A DNA stretch of 21,614 nt from Baffinella frigidus. Lineage: Eukaryota; Cryptophyceae; Cryptomonadales; Baffinellaceae. The translations under genes and the position numbers were made by a program. The notes beneath the pieces were generated by a model that was given only the letters and a program-made list of their open reading frames with translations, was not told the DNA's origin and did no database searches. Positions 1-8,265 of this stretch are shown here, piece by piece (positions within the stretch are counted from its first letter, which is position 1; each line of letters starts with the position of its first letter). The stretch is from contig MU646396.1 of NCBI GenBank assembly GCA_026770585.1, positions 149,090 to 170,703 of the forward strand, given 5' to 3'.

Positions 1-331
1 TCCCCCTCCCTCCGTGCTTGCAAGCTTGCTTGCCGCCCACACGGTCCCTCCCTCCTTCCCTCCCTCCACCTCCCCCTCCCTCCCTCCGTGTGTGCTTGCC
101 ACCCACCCGGCACCTCCGTTCTCCCCGCCCTCGATTCACTGGCAGCAGACAGATGTTCTCGGAGACGGAGGACATCAGGCACCACGCCAGAGTCCTGGAA
201 GGGGTCTCCAAACATCAATTCCCACTCAGTGCAGTGGTTTCCAAAAGTGATGTGAACGCTGCGGAACGAGCCGCACCCCCGCGAGCAATCCGGCGTGGCA
301 GCTGAGCGCGGATGGACTTGGGGCACCGCAG
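1..331. other. Left edge: CCCTCC-rich low-complexity DNA, probably intron upstream of the FYRC exon
   Basis: Bases 1-130 are CCCTCC/CCTCC pyrimidine-rich and contain a duplicated stretch (TGCTTGC with CCACCC). Bases about 183-262 belong to a dispersed repeat family, listed separately. A usable acceptor ends at 331 (CACCGCAG). I cannot identify a convincing exon here, although reading frames are open. Confidence 0.4.
183..262 (+). repeat. Dispersed repeat family A, copy 1
   Basis: The core reads GCCAGAGTCCTGGAAGGGGT, followed by a segment like CCAAANNTCAATTCC and then GGTTTCCAAAAGT. Related copies lie at about 10829-10905 (same strand) and about 19975-20045 (opposite strand). No terminal inverted repeats or long ORF were recognised, so the class is unknown. 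Confidence 0.6.
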
Positions 332-792
332 GTGTTTTCGGTGGAAGTGGAAGGGATCAAATTCGTCGCGAGCCGCGCGACCGACGCGTGGGAGCAGGCT
401 TCCCGCCGGAGACTCCGCGAGCGCAAGAAACTTAAGGTTTGTGCCCCCCCGCATCAACATCAGGGTGACGTGCCAGATTAGGATCAGGGTTTGGTGCCCC
501 CTACCCCCCCCTCACCCCACGCCAATGAGGGGCAGTGCGAAAATGTGGAAGAGATTTTTTCAACAGACCGCACCGACGCCAACGACCGACCCTTCAATAA
601 TCACGTCAAATTTTACATATCCCTTTTGGTGGATTCAACAATTCACTTAAACAAACACGTCAAATGTAAACCATGTTCCCTTTTCTAGGTGCACGCGAAC
701 GAGGGGTAGTGTGATAACGTAGCGCAAGTGTTCATGCCTGACCGCACCGACGCGTCTTTCTCTCTCACACACACTCTCTCTCACACACTGCC

Positions 793-847
<55 letters not shown>

Positions 848-3800
848 CGCTCGGTCGCTCTCTTTCTCTCTCTCTCGTTCCTGGTCTCGCCCTCGCTCTC
901 GCTCACTCTATCTCGCTCTCGCTCTCTCAGGTGCACGCGAACGAGGGGCAGTGTGACAACGTGGCAGAGGTGTTCATGGCATGTTCCTACGCGATCGATG
1001 GCGACTACATGTTCGGCGTCACCTGCACCCCCATCGCCAAGATGCTCGAGGTCCGAACCCCCCCCCGTCCGATCTATCTATTTCGGCGAAGCGATGTGGT
1101 CAGCTCGGGCGCTTTGAAGCGGAAGAGTTGTACCGCGGACCCGGAGTGTCAACTTGAGAATAGATGGTCGACAAGGGCTACACGTGGGGCGTGATTTGCA
1201 TCGCCATCGTCAAGATGCTCGAGGTCCCGCTGTGCGGGGGTTGCCTGCCGAACCACAGTTGCAAACCAGAGCAGCAGACACAATGATTGAGTACGCGTGT
1301 CGAGGCCACGCGTGGCCAGGTCACACGTGAAAATACCCCGACCTTTCGCTCTAAACAAAAATCGTAGTACACACTCCACATCGATGCGCGGCGGGCAATT
1401 GACGTGTCGCGTGTTCCTGATTCAAATCTGTGGGGGAGATCCGGAGAATCAACTGGCGGACGGTGTGATGTGACCTGATTTGGCACAGGCGGTCCAGACG
1501 GGCGAAGGTTGTACCCCACTCGCAGAACGGCTATTTGACCAAAAGGGCTGTTTGATTTCATTTGATTTGATTGGATGGAGCAGGCGGTAAAAGAGGCAAC
1601 GTCGCTGTTCAACTACCATCCGCGATTCGACCTCTGGGGCAAGAACTACGTCCGCGAGAACCCCTCCGGGTCTGCAACAACCCCCCCTCACTTGAAATTT
1701 GACCAGCCCCCATACCGCTCTCTGCGTTTCCTGTATACGTCAACCACACTGGTCGCGTACGTATATGTAGTGATGTGATCGAAGTTCCCCATCCTACCCT
1801 CCTGCCTGCAACCCCCCCACCCTCCCTCCACGGAGTTTGCCTGTCGATCGGAGTTCCCCGGACGAACCCCCACCCCCCCCTCGCGCCTTCCCCCGATTCG
1901 CAGCTGTCGTGAAAAGCTGTGAAGTCCACACAACGGGTGTAGAGAGAATTTCGTGAGTAACCGGAATTCCCCGGACGGATTCCCCCCCCCTCCCACCTCC
2001 GCCCGATTCGCAACGTTGTGAAAAGTTGTTAAGGTATGGGTAAGGGTCCGGACCGCCATGATTAGGTTGTCGCCTGAATTACTTATGGGTACGGAACACA
2101 CCCCATGATGGAACACGCGCGGTCCTGCTGAGACACAGCCTCGGGCGGAGATGCACACACGGCGGCCGTGTTGGTAGTACCAACGGTCTCTCATCACGGG
2201 GCGCACCTGGTGCCCCTCCGGATTGCCGACCGTAGGTTCCTATGGATTATCCACTTCTGGGTTATTCACAAAATTGCTGTGTAGTCGACTGTGAAGGTAT
2301 GAGTAGCGAAGACGCGTGATGATGAAACGGACGGCAGGTGCGCACGAGGAGAGGAGTTCAAGCGACGCAAGAAGATGTCTACCGCCAAGGTCCAGCGCAA
2401 TGCCGAGGAGGGCGATCCCGCCGAGGTCTCACTAACCCCGAACCCCGAAACCCGAAACCCGAAACCCGAAACCCGAAACCCGAACCCCGAAACACGGAAC
2501 ACGAAACCCGAAACCCGAAACCACAACAAAATACACGCTAAACCCTGACCCCCCCCCAGGAGTCATACCGATCGAAGAGCCAGAAAGAGCGAGAGAGCGC
2601 CAAAAGGGGTTGTTGAAGTAAAGTGGTTGGCCTTGCCCCCGGGAGTCATACCTATCGAAAAGCCAGAACGAGCGAGAGAGCGCTCCTTTTGTTTGTTTTC
2701 GTGGCCTACAGATGCGCAGACTGCTCTCGAACTAGTTGGTGTTTGGTGTTTGGTGCAGGAGTCGTACCTTTCCAAGGTGCAAAAAGAGCGGGAGCGCGCC
2801 TAAAGTGGTTGTTGTAAGCAAAGTGGTTGATCCCTCCCCCAGGAGTCGTACCGATCTCGGGGACAGAAGGAGCGGGAGACCACGGCGTCGATGCGCTCCA
2901 TGTACCAATCGCTCATTGCCGAGCCGAGGGCCCAGGTCCGCCGTAAGCCCTGGCCCCTTTCAGAATCCTGATGGTCGTCGAGAAACCGCCCCGAGACTCC
3001 CCAACCCACCAATCGCTCATGGCCCAGCCAAGGGCTCAGGTGCGCGACCCAGCGCATCACCAAGCCATTTCGTGAATAACCCATACTTTGGCAATCCGGC
3101 AATCGGACACAGGCTCCATGTACCAATCGCTCATCGCGGAGCCGATGGCTCAGGTCCAACATTAATAACCTTATTTTTCCTCGTTTTGATTATGAGTGTG
3201 CATACCGGACGTGACTCCGCGAACGAGTGTCCCTAACGGACGCGACGGTCCTTTGCAGGTGCGGCGATCGGCGATCCACAACCTCGGGTTGTTCGCCACC
3301 CAGGATATTGTCAAGCACGACATGGTGCGTCCTTGCTCCCCCGTCTCCCACTCCGTGTACAGTCTTCGTCACCTCTTCCTACTTCTACAAATCAACAGGG
3401 GAAGTCTCCAATTCTTGGACACGACACTAAAATTATGTGTAGGTTACTTTTTGACGAATTTTGGGTACGTCCTGTGGCAGAAATTACCTTTTGAGGGAGA
3501 AATGGCTCCAAAGTTGGCGACACAATCATCTCGCCTACGTTTTGAGACTTCCCCTGTGGCTTTGCAGAAGTACTAAAAGCAGGAAGCAGGCCTGCTGAAA
3601 CCCTCTCCCTGCTCCCTTCTCCCACACCGTGGAGAGGGAAACGTGGGTTTATTACGGACCAAAACCAACACGGGCATGTATTGCAGGTGATCGAGTACGT
3701 GGGAGAGCTAGTCCGGCACATCGTGGGCGACATTCGCGACGACTACGCTCTCGAGAAGGGCAAGAGCACCTACATGTTCCGCATCGATGACGACTATATC

Positions 3801-4230
3801 GTCGACTCCATGTTCAAGGTGCCTCCCTCCGCTTGGCAAGAGAGCTTTTTACTACCAATACGGCCGCCAACCCCCCCCCCCCAGGAATCGTCACGGGGGA
3901 AACATTGTGTCCAATGGTTGTATCCATCCGAAAAACCGCGTTGACTTACAAGACTCACTTTCCCACCATGGCGGCCATGTTTGTTTTCGATGCATACCAA
4001 ACGCACATTCCTCCCCCCAGGGCAACGCGGGGCGATACATCAACCACTGCTGCGATCCAAACTGCTACTGCCGGGTGGTGACGGTCGACGGCATCAAGCA
4101 CATCGTGCTCTTCGCCTGGCGGGACGTCAAGGCAAACGAGGAGATAACCTACGACTACAAGCTCCCGATTGAGGACGTCAAGATCATCTGCCACTGCGGC
4201 GCTGCCACGTGCCGCGGTTACCTCAACTAG
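332..4230 (+). CDS. Trithorax/MLL/SET1-type histone H3K4 methyltransferase, C-terminal part (FYRC + SET + post-SET), 5' partial
   Basis: Exons 332-436, 931-1050, 1584-1669, 2338-2425, 2843-2935, 3259-3324, 3687-3818 and 4021-4230 join in frame (phases 0,0,2,0,0,0,0) into 299 residues ending at TAG. Residues 1-75 resemble a FYRC domain (FSVEVEGIKF, then TDAW, then GDYMFGVTCTPIAKMLE). Residues 165-282 are a SET domain: LGLFAT at 173-178, EYVGE at 189-193, RYINHCCDPNC at 235-245, and ITYDY ending at 276. Post-SET cysteines are at 287, 289 and 294 (CHC, then ATCRGYLN at the C terminus). The family methylates histone H3 Lys4 in COMPASS-like nuclear complexes. The short FYRC-to-SET spacing is MLL-like. 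The usual Ser of the NHSC motif is Cys. FYRN, PHD fingers and the start codon would lie left of the window. SET and post-SET are certain. Exons 2 and 3 rest on phase and splice sites. Confidence 0.88.
518..559 (+). pseudogene. Decayed copy 1 of the start of exon 931-1050 (FYRC exon)
   Basis: The 42 bases translate as HANEGQCENVEEIF against HANEGQCDNVAEVF in the real exon, so differences are mostly conservative. The AG acceptor is lost. It lies inside the intron before the exon and shares further downstream sequence (GACCGCACCGACGC) with the next copy, so the two arose by tandem duplication. Confidence 0.75.
689..739 (+). pseudogene. Decayed copy 2 of the start of exon 931-1050, with a stop codon
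   Basis: A good acceptor (TTTTCTAG) precedes GTGCACGCGAACGAGGGG, identical to the real exon start. The next codon is TAG instead of CAG, and the copy continues recognisably to TTCATG. If spliced in, it would terminate translation after six residues. Confidence 0.8.
752..929 (+). repeat. CT/TC microsatellite forming an expanded polypyrimidine tract
   Basis: A nearly pure CTCTCT run with short ACACAC, CGGTCGCT and CTCGCT interruptions ends directly in the acceptor CTCTCTCAG at 922-930. It acts as the polypyrimidine tract of the intron before the second FYRC exon. Confidence 0.9.
1163..1223 (+). pseudogene. Decayed copy of the end of exon 931-1050, including its donor
   Basis: The copy aligns with the last about 55 bases of the exon, from GATGG to AAGATGCTCGAG, and is again followed by GTCC. 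Changes near the middle alter several codons. It gives this exon a duplicated 3' edge 173 bases downstream of the original donor. Confidence 0.75.
2205..2290 (-). repeat. Dispersed repeat family H, copy 1
   Basis: On the minus strand it reads GACTACACAGCAATTTTGTG, then AATAACCC, then GGATAATCCATAGGAACCTA. This matches copies at 10673-10800 and 17757-17862 on the plus strand and a shortened copy at 3063-3106. It lies in the intron between exons 1584-1669 and 2338-2425. Confidence 0.7.
2432..2540 (+). repeat. Telomere-variant array (CCCGAAA)n in an intron
   Basis: About a dozen units of CCCGAAA with CCCCGAA and CACGAAA/CACGGAA variants start 7 bases after the exon ending at 2425. The C-rich strand is the sense strand of the SET gene. 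Confidence 0.85.
2560..2842 (+). pseudogene. Three tandem decayed copies of the start of exon 2843-2935
   Basis: Copies start at 2560, 2643 and 2759. Each begins GAGTC(A/G)TACC, as the true exon does at 2843, and each translates to ESY(R/L)SK.Q.ERE-like peptides. Copies 1 and 3 keep an AG acceptor. In copy 2 the acceptor is GG. Copies 1 and 3 run into stops soon after the shared part. The units also share the GTGGTTG intron segment, with periods of about 83, 116 and 84 bases. Confidence 0.85.
3007..3153 (+). pseudogene. Two decayed copies of the end of exon 2843-2935
   Basis: Segments 3007-3039 and 3114-3153 repeat the last 33 to 40 bases of the exon (ACCAATCGCTCAT, then GAGCCNAGGGCTCAG), each again followed by GT. 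The second keeps the peptide SMYQSLIAEP. Spacing of the three CAG|GT edges is 104 and 114 bases. A shortened family H repeat sits between the two copies. Confidence 0.8.
3063..3106 (+). repeat. Dispersed repeat family H, internally deleted copy 2
   Basis: It reads GCCATTTCGTGAATAACCCA then TACTTTGGCAATCCGGCAAT. It lacks the central GGATAATCCATAGGA segment seen in the other copies. Confidence 0.6.
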
Positions 4231-4546
4231 CCCCGGAAGGAGGAAAGCGGTGGCCGGCAGCACAGCGAGGGACAAGGTGGTTCCGCAGCGGACCCCCCTC
4301 CCGCATCATGCCCACATGTCTCGAGCCCGCGCGTCCCGCACGGGTCCGAGAGCCACGTGCATGCGGCCACTCTTCGCAATACAAATAATACCACAACGTG
4401 CGCTGCCGCTGCACCGTTGAAACCGCGGACGATTGAAACCACAGACCAGCCCAGAGTCGCGAGCATTGAGAATACAATTTCATTCGGCACACTGCTCGGT
4501 GCGAGAGACACTGTACGTGTAAGTTCTAGCTCCGCGCGTGCGCAGT
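4231..4546. other. Intergenic region between convergent gene ends
   Basis: This is the 3' flank of both the SET gene (stop 4228-4230) and the minus-strand membrane-protein gene (stop 4547-4549). I see no convincing exon, RNA gene or repeat and no clear AATAAA signal. Confidence 0.5.
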
Positions 4547-7500
4547 CTAGCAGAAGGGAGCGCACGCAGAGTCGGCGTCCTTCCTGGAGCTGCGTGCATC
4601 CTTCTCGCCCCTGCCAACCAACGCAGCCCCCGCAGTCAGCTACCTTGATGCAGTATAAGGCAGCCAGGTTCGGTACAAGGCTGTCTGTGATACTGGAACA
4701 TAGGGGTGTGTACCAAGTTACTTTCCCCGTAGGTGCTACGGTATGGTGGCCGGCTAGAACCACTCAACCAGCCCAGCGTTACTGGGTCGGCGGCAAAGCT
4801 TTCCGCCGCACGAACAGCGTGCAGCGGCGCGAGTGTGCGTGTTTGGAGCTCCGGTGCTCAGCAAAACAATGCCATGAGTGCAAGAGCGGGGCGCTGACAT
4901 GTCCTCCTGGCGCTGGCCCTTGACGGCCTTGGCGCGGCGGGCCGCATCATCAGCCGCGTTCAGCTGGGTGTCCGAGACGTATCCCCGATGCAGTTTCTTG
5001 TCAACGGCCAACCGCTCCATGATCTCTTTCAGCGGCATGATCTGTCGGGGGGCCCCGAAAATCGTCAGCAGGAGGAGCCTGCCTCTGACTGAGGAAAACT
5101 GGGCTCGCCAAAAAAAAAAGGATCAGGAAATCTAGTACAAAATTACGAGTAAAATACATTTATGGCGAGCCCAGTTTTAGCAAGGCAGAGCTAGAGGTGC
5201 ATTCCTGCATGTCGACAACTACTGGCGCTGCGCCAAATTGTGAAAACACACCGCTCAAAGGACCCTACATAACGCCACTATCTGGGAGCCTGGGACCATG
5301 CTCGCTGATAGTCCAGTGTGTAAGTTCGGTAGAAAGTAAGTACTCAGGTAGCAAGTCACTACTCAACGAGCAAGCAACTTTTTAGGTAGCAAGTAACTAC
5401 TCAGCTACCGAGTAGTGCATAGCTAGCAAGCAACCACTAAGGTAACACAGCAAGTATCTGGTAAGGTAGCCAAGCAACGCAAGAACATTGGTGTATTCCA
5501 CTCAGGAATAAAATAGAAACTTCGGTAGCAAATGAAATAGCCACTTCGGTAGCAAATGACTACTTCGGTAGCAAGTAACAACTCAGAACTACTTAGCAAG
5601 TGTGTATGTTGGGTAGCAAGTGAAGCAAGGACCTTGGCAGACGCATCCGCGTACAGCTCCGTGGTCTGCAGGAGCTTGGTCCGCTTCCCCACAGCCACGG
5701 CCTTCTCAGCCATCGCCTTGTTCGCCGCCGGCCAGTGCACCCACGGCACCATCTGATGTACCGTTTAGGGTTCAGGGTTCAGGGTGTAGGGTGTAGGGTG
5801 TAGGGTGTAGGGTGTAGGGTGTATGGTGTAGGGTGTAGGATCGCCTTGTTCGCCGCCGGCCAGTGCACCCAGGCACCATCTGGAGTAGGGTTTAGGGTTC
5901 AGGGTTTAGGGAGTAGGGTGTCCTTGCTCGCCGCTGGCCAGTGCAACCACGGCAGCGCCGTCCAGGAACCTACGCCACATCACGACGGCCGAAACCCCTA
6001 AACCCTAAACCATACACCCTGAATAACAGCTCTCAGATGGACGTGTCATGCCTTTACAGTCCCATCCTCGCGGATGTTGGGGCAAGGATGGATGCCTACA
6101 GCTCTTAGCTCTGCCTGAGCAACATTGGGCTCGCCATAAATGTATTTTGAGTTGCGATTGTGTACTAGATGTCCTGCTCTCAATGTATTGTATGGCGAGC
6201 CCAGTTTGACTGAGGCAGAGCTTGAGCTCCGTGCACGGGGAGCACCGCCCGTTGGGTGCGCGTGGCCGTGGTCCGCCCCGGGGAGGTGCTGCTGCTCGTG
6301 TGCATGTGGGCCACGGGACAGCTAGCTGCGGAACAACATTCAAGCGAGCAGATGCAAGCCGCGCTGAGAGCTGGGAGTGTTCATGGAGGCTCTCAAGGAT
6401 ATTGCCAAGCAAGAAGGTCATTAGGATCAAGTATCACGATGCAGCCTTTGGTCGGTGAGGGGGCTGCCGAAAAGGAGGGAGAAAATGAGTGTGGACGTGG
6501 TGTGCAAGACGTGGGACCGAAAGCTAAGAGGCCCTAGCGCTGACCCAGTCAATTTGGGCACACCACTTTGGTGAGCCCGGTCTCTTTTTCGCTCCAAAGT
6601 TGACGGATCCGTACCGCATACCCCGCATGTCAACAGGAGAAAAATCGGTGAACCCGAGTGAGGCAGAGGTGAGAGGCCTACCGAGGAAGTAGACATCTCG
6701 CGCTGCTCCTCGTGGCGGCGCATGCGCGCGACCTTTGCCTCCGTCTCCCCCCGGCGCTGCTCCTCAACCTTCCGGTCCGAGACGGGCATCGTGAAGTGCG
6801 ACGCCTCCTTCAGCTCCTTCTCCTGCGAGGAAGAAGAAAAGGGTGAGCGAGCTCGTCCTTGATGGGTGAGGGAGATAGCCTCGTTGCGCCCTTGCTCCCG
6901 AATATTGAGAGGAGAGGGGTGCACCGATAACAGCATCATTCAACCCTCTTCCAAGAATTTGAGATGATGGAAAGGATGCGAGACAGGCGGCGCGCAGGTA
7001 ACAACGCGTCCAGCTAAAGCTATGGCAGCCAACGGCCGCGACAGAGTGTAACGCAGATCAGGTCAGGTGGTTGGGGGTTGGTGGTTTGGTTGGTACAGGT
7101 GGGGACCAGGACTCCCGGGAGGAGAGGTCCGCAGGTGAGGCAGGGTGGGGAAGTGCACCTGGCGCGCCATGCCCTTAAAGAGCGACTGAAGCCCCCCCCG
7201 GTCATCAGTGTCCTTCGCCAACGCCGCCAGACGCGGGTCCACCGCAACGATCGCTGACTTCGCCGCACCCTGCACAGAACAACAACGTCAGAGAAAACCT
7301 CGCCGCCACCCCACGAGTTCGATGGCAGGCCCAATCTCACGTGACCCCAGCCCTGGGCGCCGGCGCATGCGCGATGAGGCTGCCATTGCGTTGCCACCTG
7401 CGCGAACGATCTCCCTCCCTTTCCAGGTGCTAAGAAAAAAGCATGGAAAGAGGAGCACCAGAGCCACGGAGGAGGACGGCTGAAGCGCCACTGCGATGAC

Positions 7501-7599
7501 GGCCGCGCACAGGAGCAGCCCTGCGACGGCGCCCACCGCAGCGCGCCCAGCCGTGCCCCGCTGTTGCGTCACCACCGCTTCGAAACTTCCCAGCGCCAT
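4547..7599 (-). CDS. Unrecognised single-pass membrane protein with a charged, coiled-coil-like body (six exons)
   Basis: Proposed exons on the minus strand are 7599 to about 7468, 7269-7159, 6822-6682, 5752-5633, 5041-4899 and 4610-4547. They join in phase to about 236 residues. The ATG at 7599 has a good context (AATCAATGGCG). Residues 21-39 form one hydrophobic helix (AVGAVAGLLLCAAVIAVAL). Exon 3 is Lys/Glu/Arg rich (KVEEQRRGETEAKVARMRR), exon 4 holds MVPWVHWPAANKAMAEKA, and exon 5 holds AADDAARRAKAVKGQRQED. The end of exon 1 is uncertain (TCC|GTGGCT or CTG|GTGCTC, both phase 0). Exons 5 and 6 share a split Met codon, and exon 6 is the weakest. I do not recognise a family. Introns hold MITE-like elements and telomere-like repeats. 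It converges with the SET gene and starts 236 bases from the divergent small-protein gene. Confidence 0.6.
5081..5192 (-). mobile_element. MITE-like inverted-repeat element, family B copy 1, in the intron between exons 4 and 5
   Basis: Ends are inverted copies: CCTCTG and AACTGGGCTCGCC on the left, GGCGAGCCCAGTTTTAG and AAGGCAGAG on the right, around an A/T-rich core. The length is about 110 bases and there is no ORF. A second copy with the same termini is at 6108-6222. This is a non-autonomous DNA-transposon-like element or introner candidate. Confidence 0.8.
5329..5632. repeat. Degenerate minisatellite of GGTAGCAAGTAACTACT-type units
   Basis: Recurring GGTAGCAAGT, AACTACTCA and CTTCGGTAGCAAATG blocks fill the minus-strand intron right up to the donor of exon 5752-5633. 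The unit is about 15 to 20 bases and poorly conserved. Confidence 0.7.
5764..5965 (-). pseudogene. Two decayed copies of the 5' edge of exon 5752-5633, separated by telomere-like repeats
   Basis: Copies at about 5839-5883 and 5922-5960 match the exon start (plus-strand GCCTTGTTCGCCGCCGGCCA). The first keeps the CAG|ATGGTG acceptor edge but has lost one base (CCGTGGG to CCTGGG), shifting frame. TTTAGGG-type arrays fill 5764-5838 (mostly GTGTAGG units) and 5884-5921. In the sense of the gene these read CCCTAAA. Confidence 0.8.
6108..6222 (-). mobile_element. MITE-like element, family B copy 2, in the intron between exons 3 and 4
   Basis: It begins AGCTCTGCCTGAGCAACATT and GGGCTCGCCATA and ends TATGGCGAGCCCAGTTTGAC then TGAGGCAGAGCT, forming a long imperfect hairpin around an A/T-rich core with AATGTATT in both arms. 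It shares termini with copy 1 at 5081-5192. Confidence 0.85.
6546..6668 (-). mobile_element. MITE-like element, family F copy 1, beside the donor of exon 3
   Basis: Read on the minus strand: CCTCTGCCTCACTCGGGTTC, then the core GTTGACATGCGGGGTATGCG, GTACGGATCCGTCAACTTTG, GAGCGAAAAAGAGACCGGGC. The core carries GTTGA and GTCAAC as inverted segments. Related cores are at 12766-12846, 16964-17030 and 18190-18314. It starts about 14 bases inside the intron that follows exon 6822-6682. Confidence 0.65.
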
Positions 7600-7835
7600 T
7601 GATTTCTCACCTCCCAAAATACACGATGCTTAAGTCAACTGGTCAGGCGGCAGTTGACTTATGTAATTCTTTTTTAACAAGCAAAATCTGGTACTTTCTG
7701 GGACGGATCGGTTGATCTTCCAGAGGTCACCATCCGCCTTCCCTGAACGATCCGGATAGGCGCAGACGGACGGCGAGTGCTGCTCCACCGGGAGAGTGGC
7801 GCGGCTTCGCAGCCTTCTAATCGCGGCTCGGCGGG
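7600..7835. promoter_or_regulatory. Short divergent intergenic region (candidate bidirectional promoter)
   Basis: Only 236 bases separate the two start codons, at 7599 (minus) and 7836 (plus). The middle (7655-7690) is A/T-rich (ATGTAATTCTTTTTTAACAA) in an otherwise G/C-rich region. No TATA box or named motif can be assigned. Confidence 0.45.
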
Positions 7836-8237
7836 ATGGGCACCGCCGACTCAACACTGAAGGGCGACGGGAAGGCTTCTCCCGCAAAGTCCAGGATGTC
7901 TGTCAAGCGGAAGGGAGGGGTTGGGGGAGGCGGTGGGGATGACGACGATGGCGGCAGCTCGGCGCCCAAGGAGAAGAAGCAAAAGAAGAAGACGAAGAAG
8001 AAGGTTGAGCCGGAGAAGGACGATGCGCAGCCTTCGATTTCTGGCTTCCTCTCCTCCAGCTCAGGAGGGGCCGCTGGCCGATCGAGCAGCCAAAAACGTC
8101 CCTCGAAGGAAGGGAACCGCGGCAAGGGGGGCGCGGTGCCCCCAGGGGGTTCCTCCCGGGGGGGGAAGGTGGTTTCTGATACCGAGAGCGATGAGGAAGA
8201 GAGAGAAGAGTCTGTGATAATAGTGATAGATGACTGA
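7836..8237 (+). CDS. Small nuclear-type protein with PIP-box-like and C-terminal SUMO-interaction-like motifs (133 aa, intronless)
   Basis: The start is CGGGATGGGC. A Lys/Gly-rich N terminus is followed by an acidic patch (DDDD, 35-38), a strong basic NLS-like run at 45-56 (PKEKKQKKKTKKK region), QPSISGFL at 65-72, a Ser/Gly/Lys-rich linker, then SDTESDEEEREE and the final residues SVIIVIDD (126-133). QPSISGFL fits a PCNA-interacting PIP box (Q, I, F at the key spacings) except for Leu in the last aromatic position. The hydrophobic IIVI followed by Asp-Asp and preceded by an acidic Ser-rich stretch fits a SIM. This motif pair could link the protein to SUMO-modified PCNA, which is inference only. 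The low-complexity composition means homologs would be hard to detect. The antisense frame is also open. Confidence 0.65.
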   Translation: MGTADSTLKGDGKASPAKSRMSVKRKGGVGGGGGDDDDGGSSAPKEKKQKKKTKKKVEPEKDDAQPSISGFLSSSSGGAAGRSSSQKRPSKEGNRGKGGAVPPGGSSRGGKVVSDTESDEEEREESVIIVIDD

Positions 8238-8243
8238 CCTTCA

Positions 8244-8265
8244 GAGAGGCCTACCGAGGAAGTAG
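8244..8265 (-). repeat. 22-base copy of an exon/donor junction from the neighbouring gene
   Basis: GAGAGGCCTACCGAGGAAGT followed by AG is identical to 6671-6692, which spans the exon 3 donor (TTCCTCG|GTAGGC on the minus strand) of the membrane-protein gene. Here it sits just after the stop codon of the 133-aa protein. Confidence 0.85.

Noticed and set aside
728-1117. 129-codon plus-strand frame of Ser-Leu repeats
   Set aside because: It is a translation of the CT microsatellite and runs out of frame through the real FYRC exon.
4227-4763. 178-codon minus-strand frame downstream of the membrane-protein gene
   Set aside because: It lies in a different frame from the supported exon 4610-4547, overlaps the SET 3' flank, and shows no protein-like features.
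6222-6330. Possible extra minus-strand exon between exons 3 and 4 of the membrane-protein gene (Pro/Arg/Ala-rich frame after TTCCGCAG)
   Set aside because: The frame is compositionally biased, has no clear donor, and the flanking exons already join in phase 0 without it.
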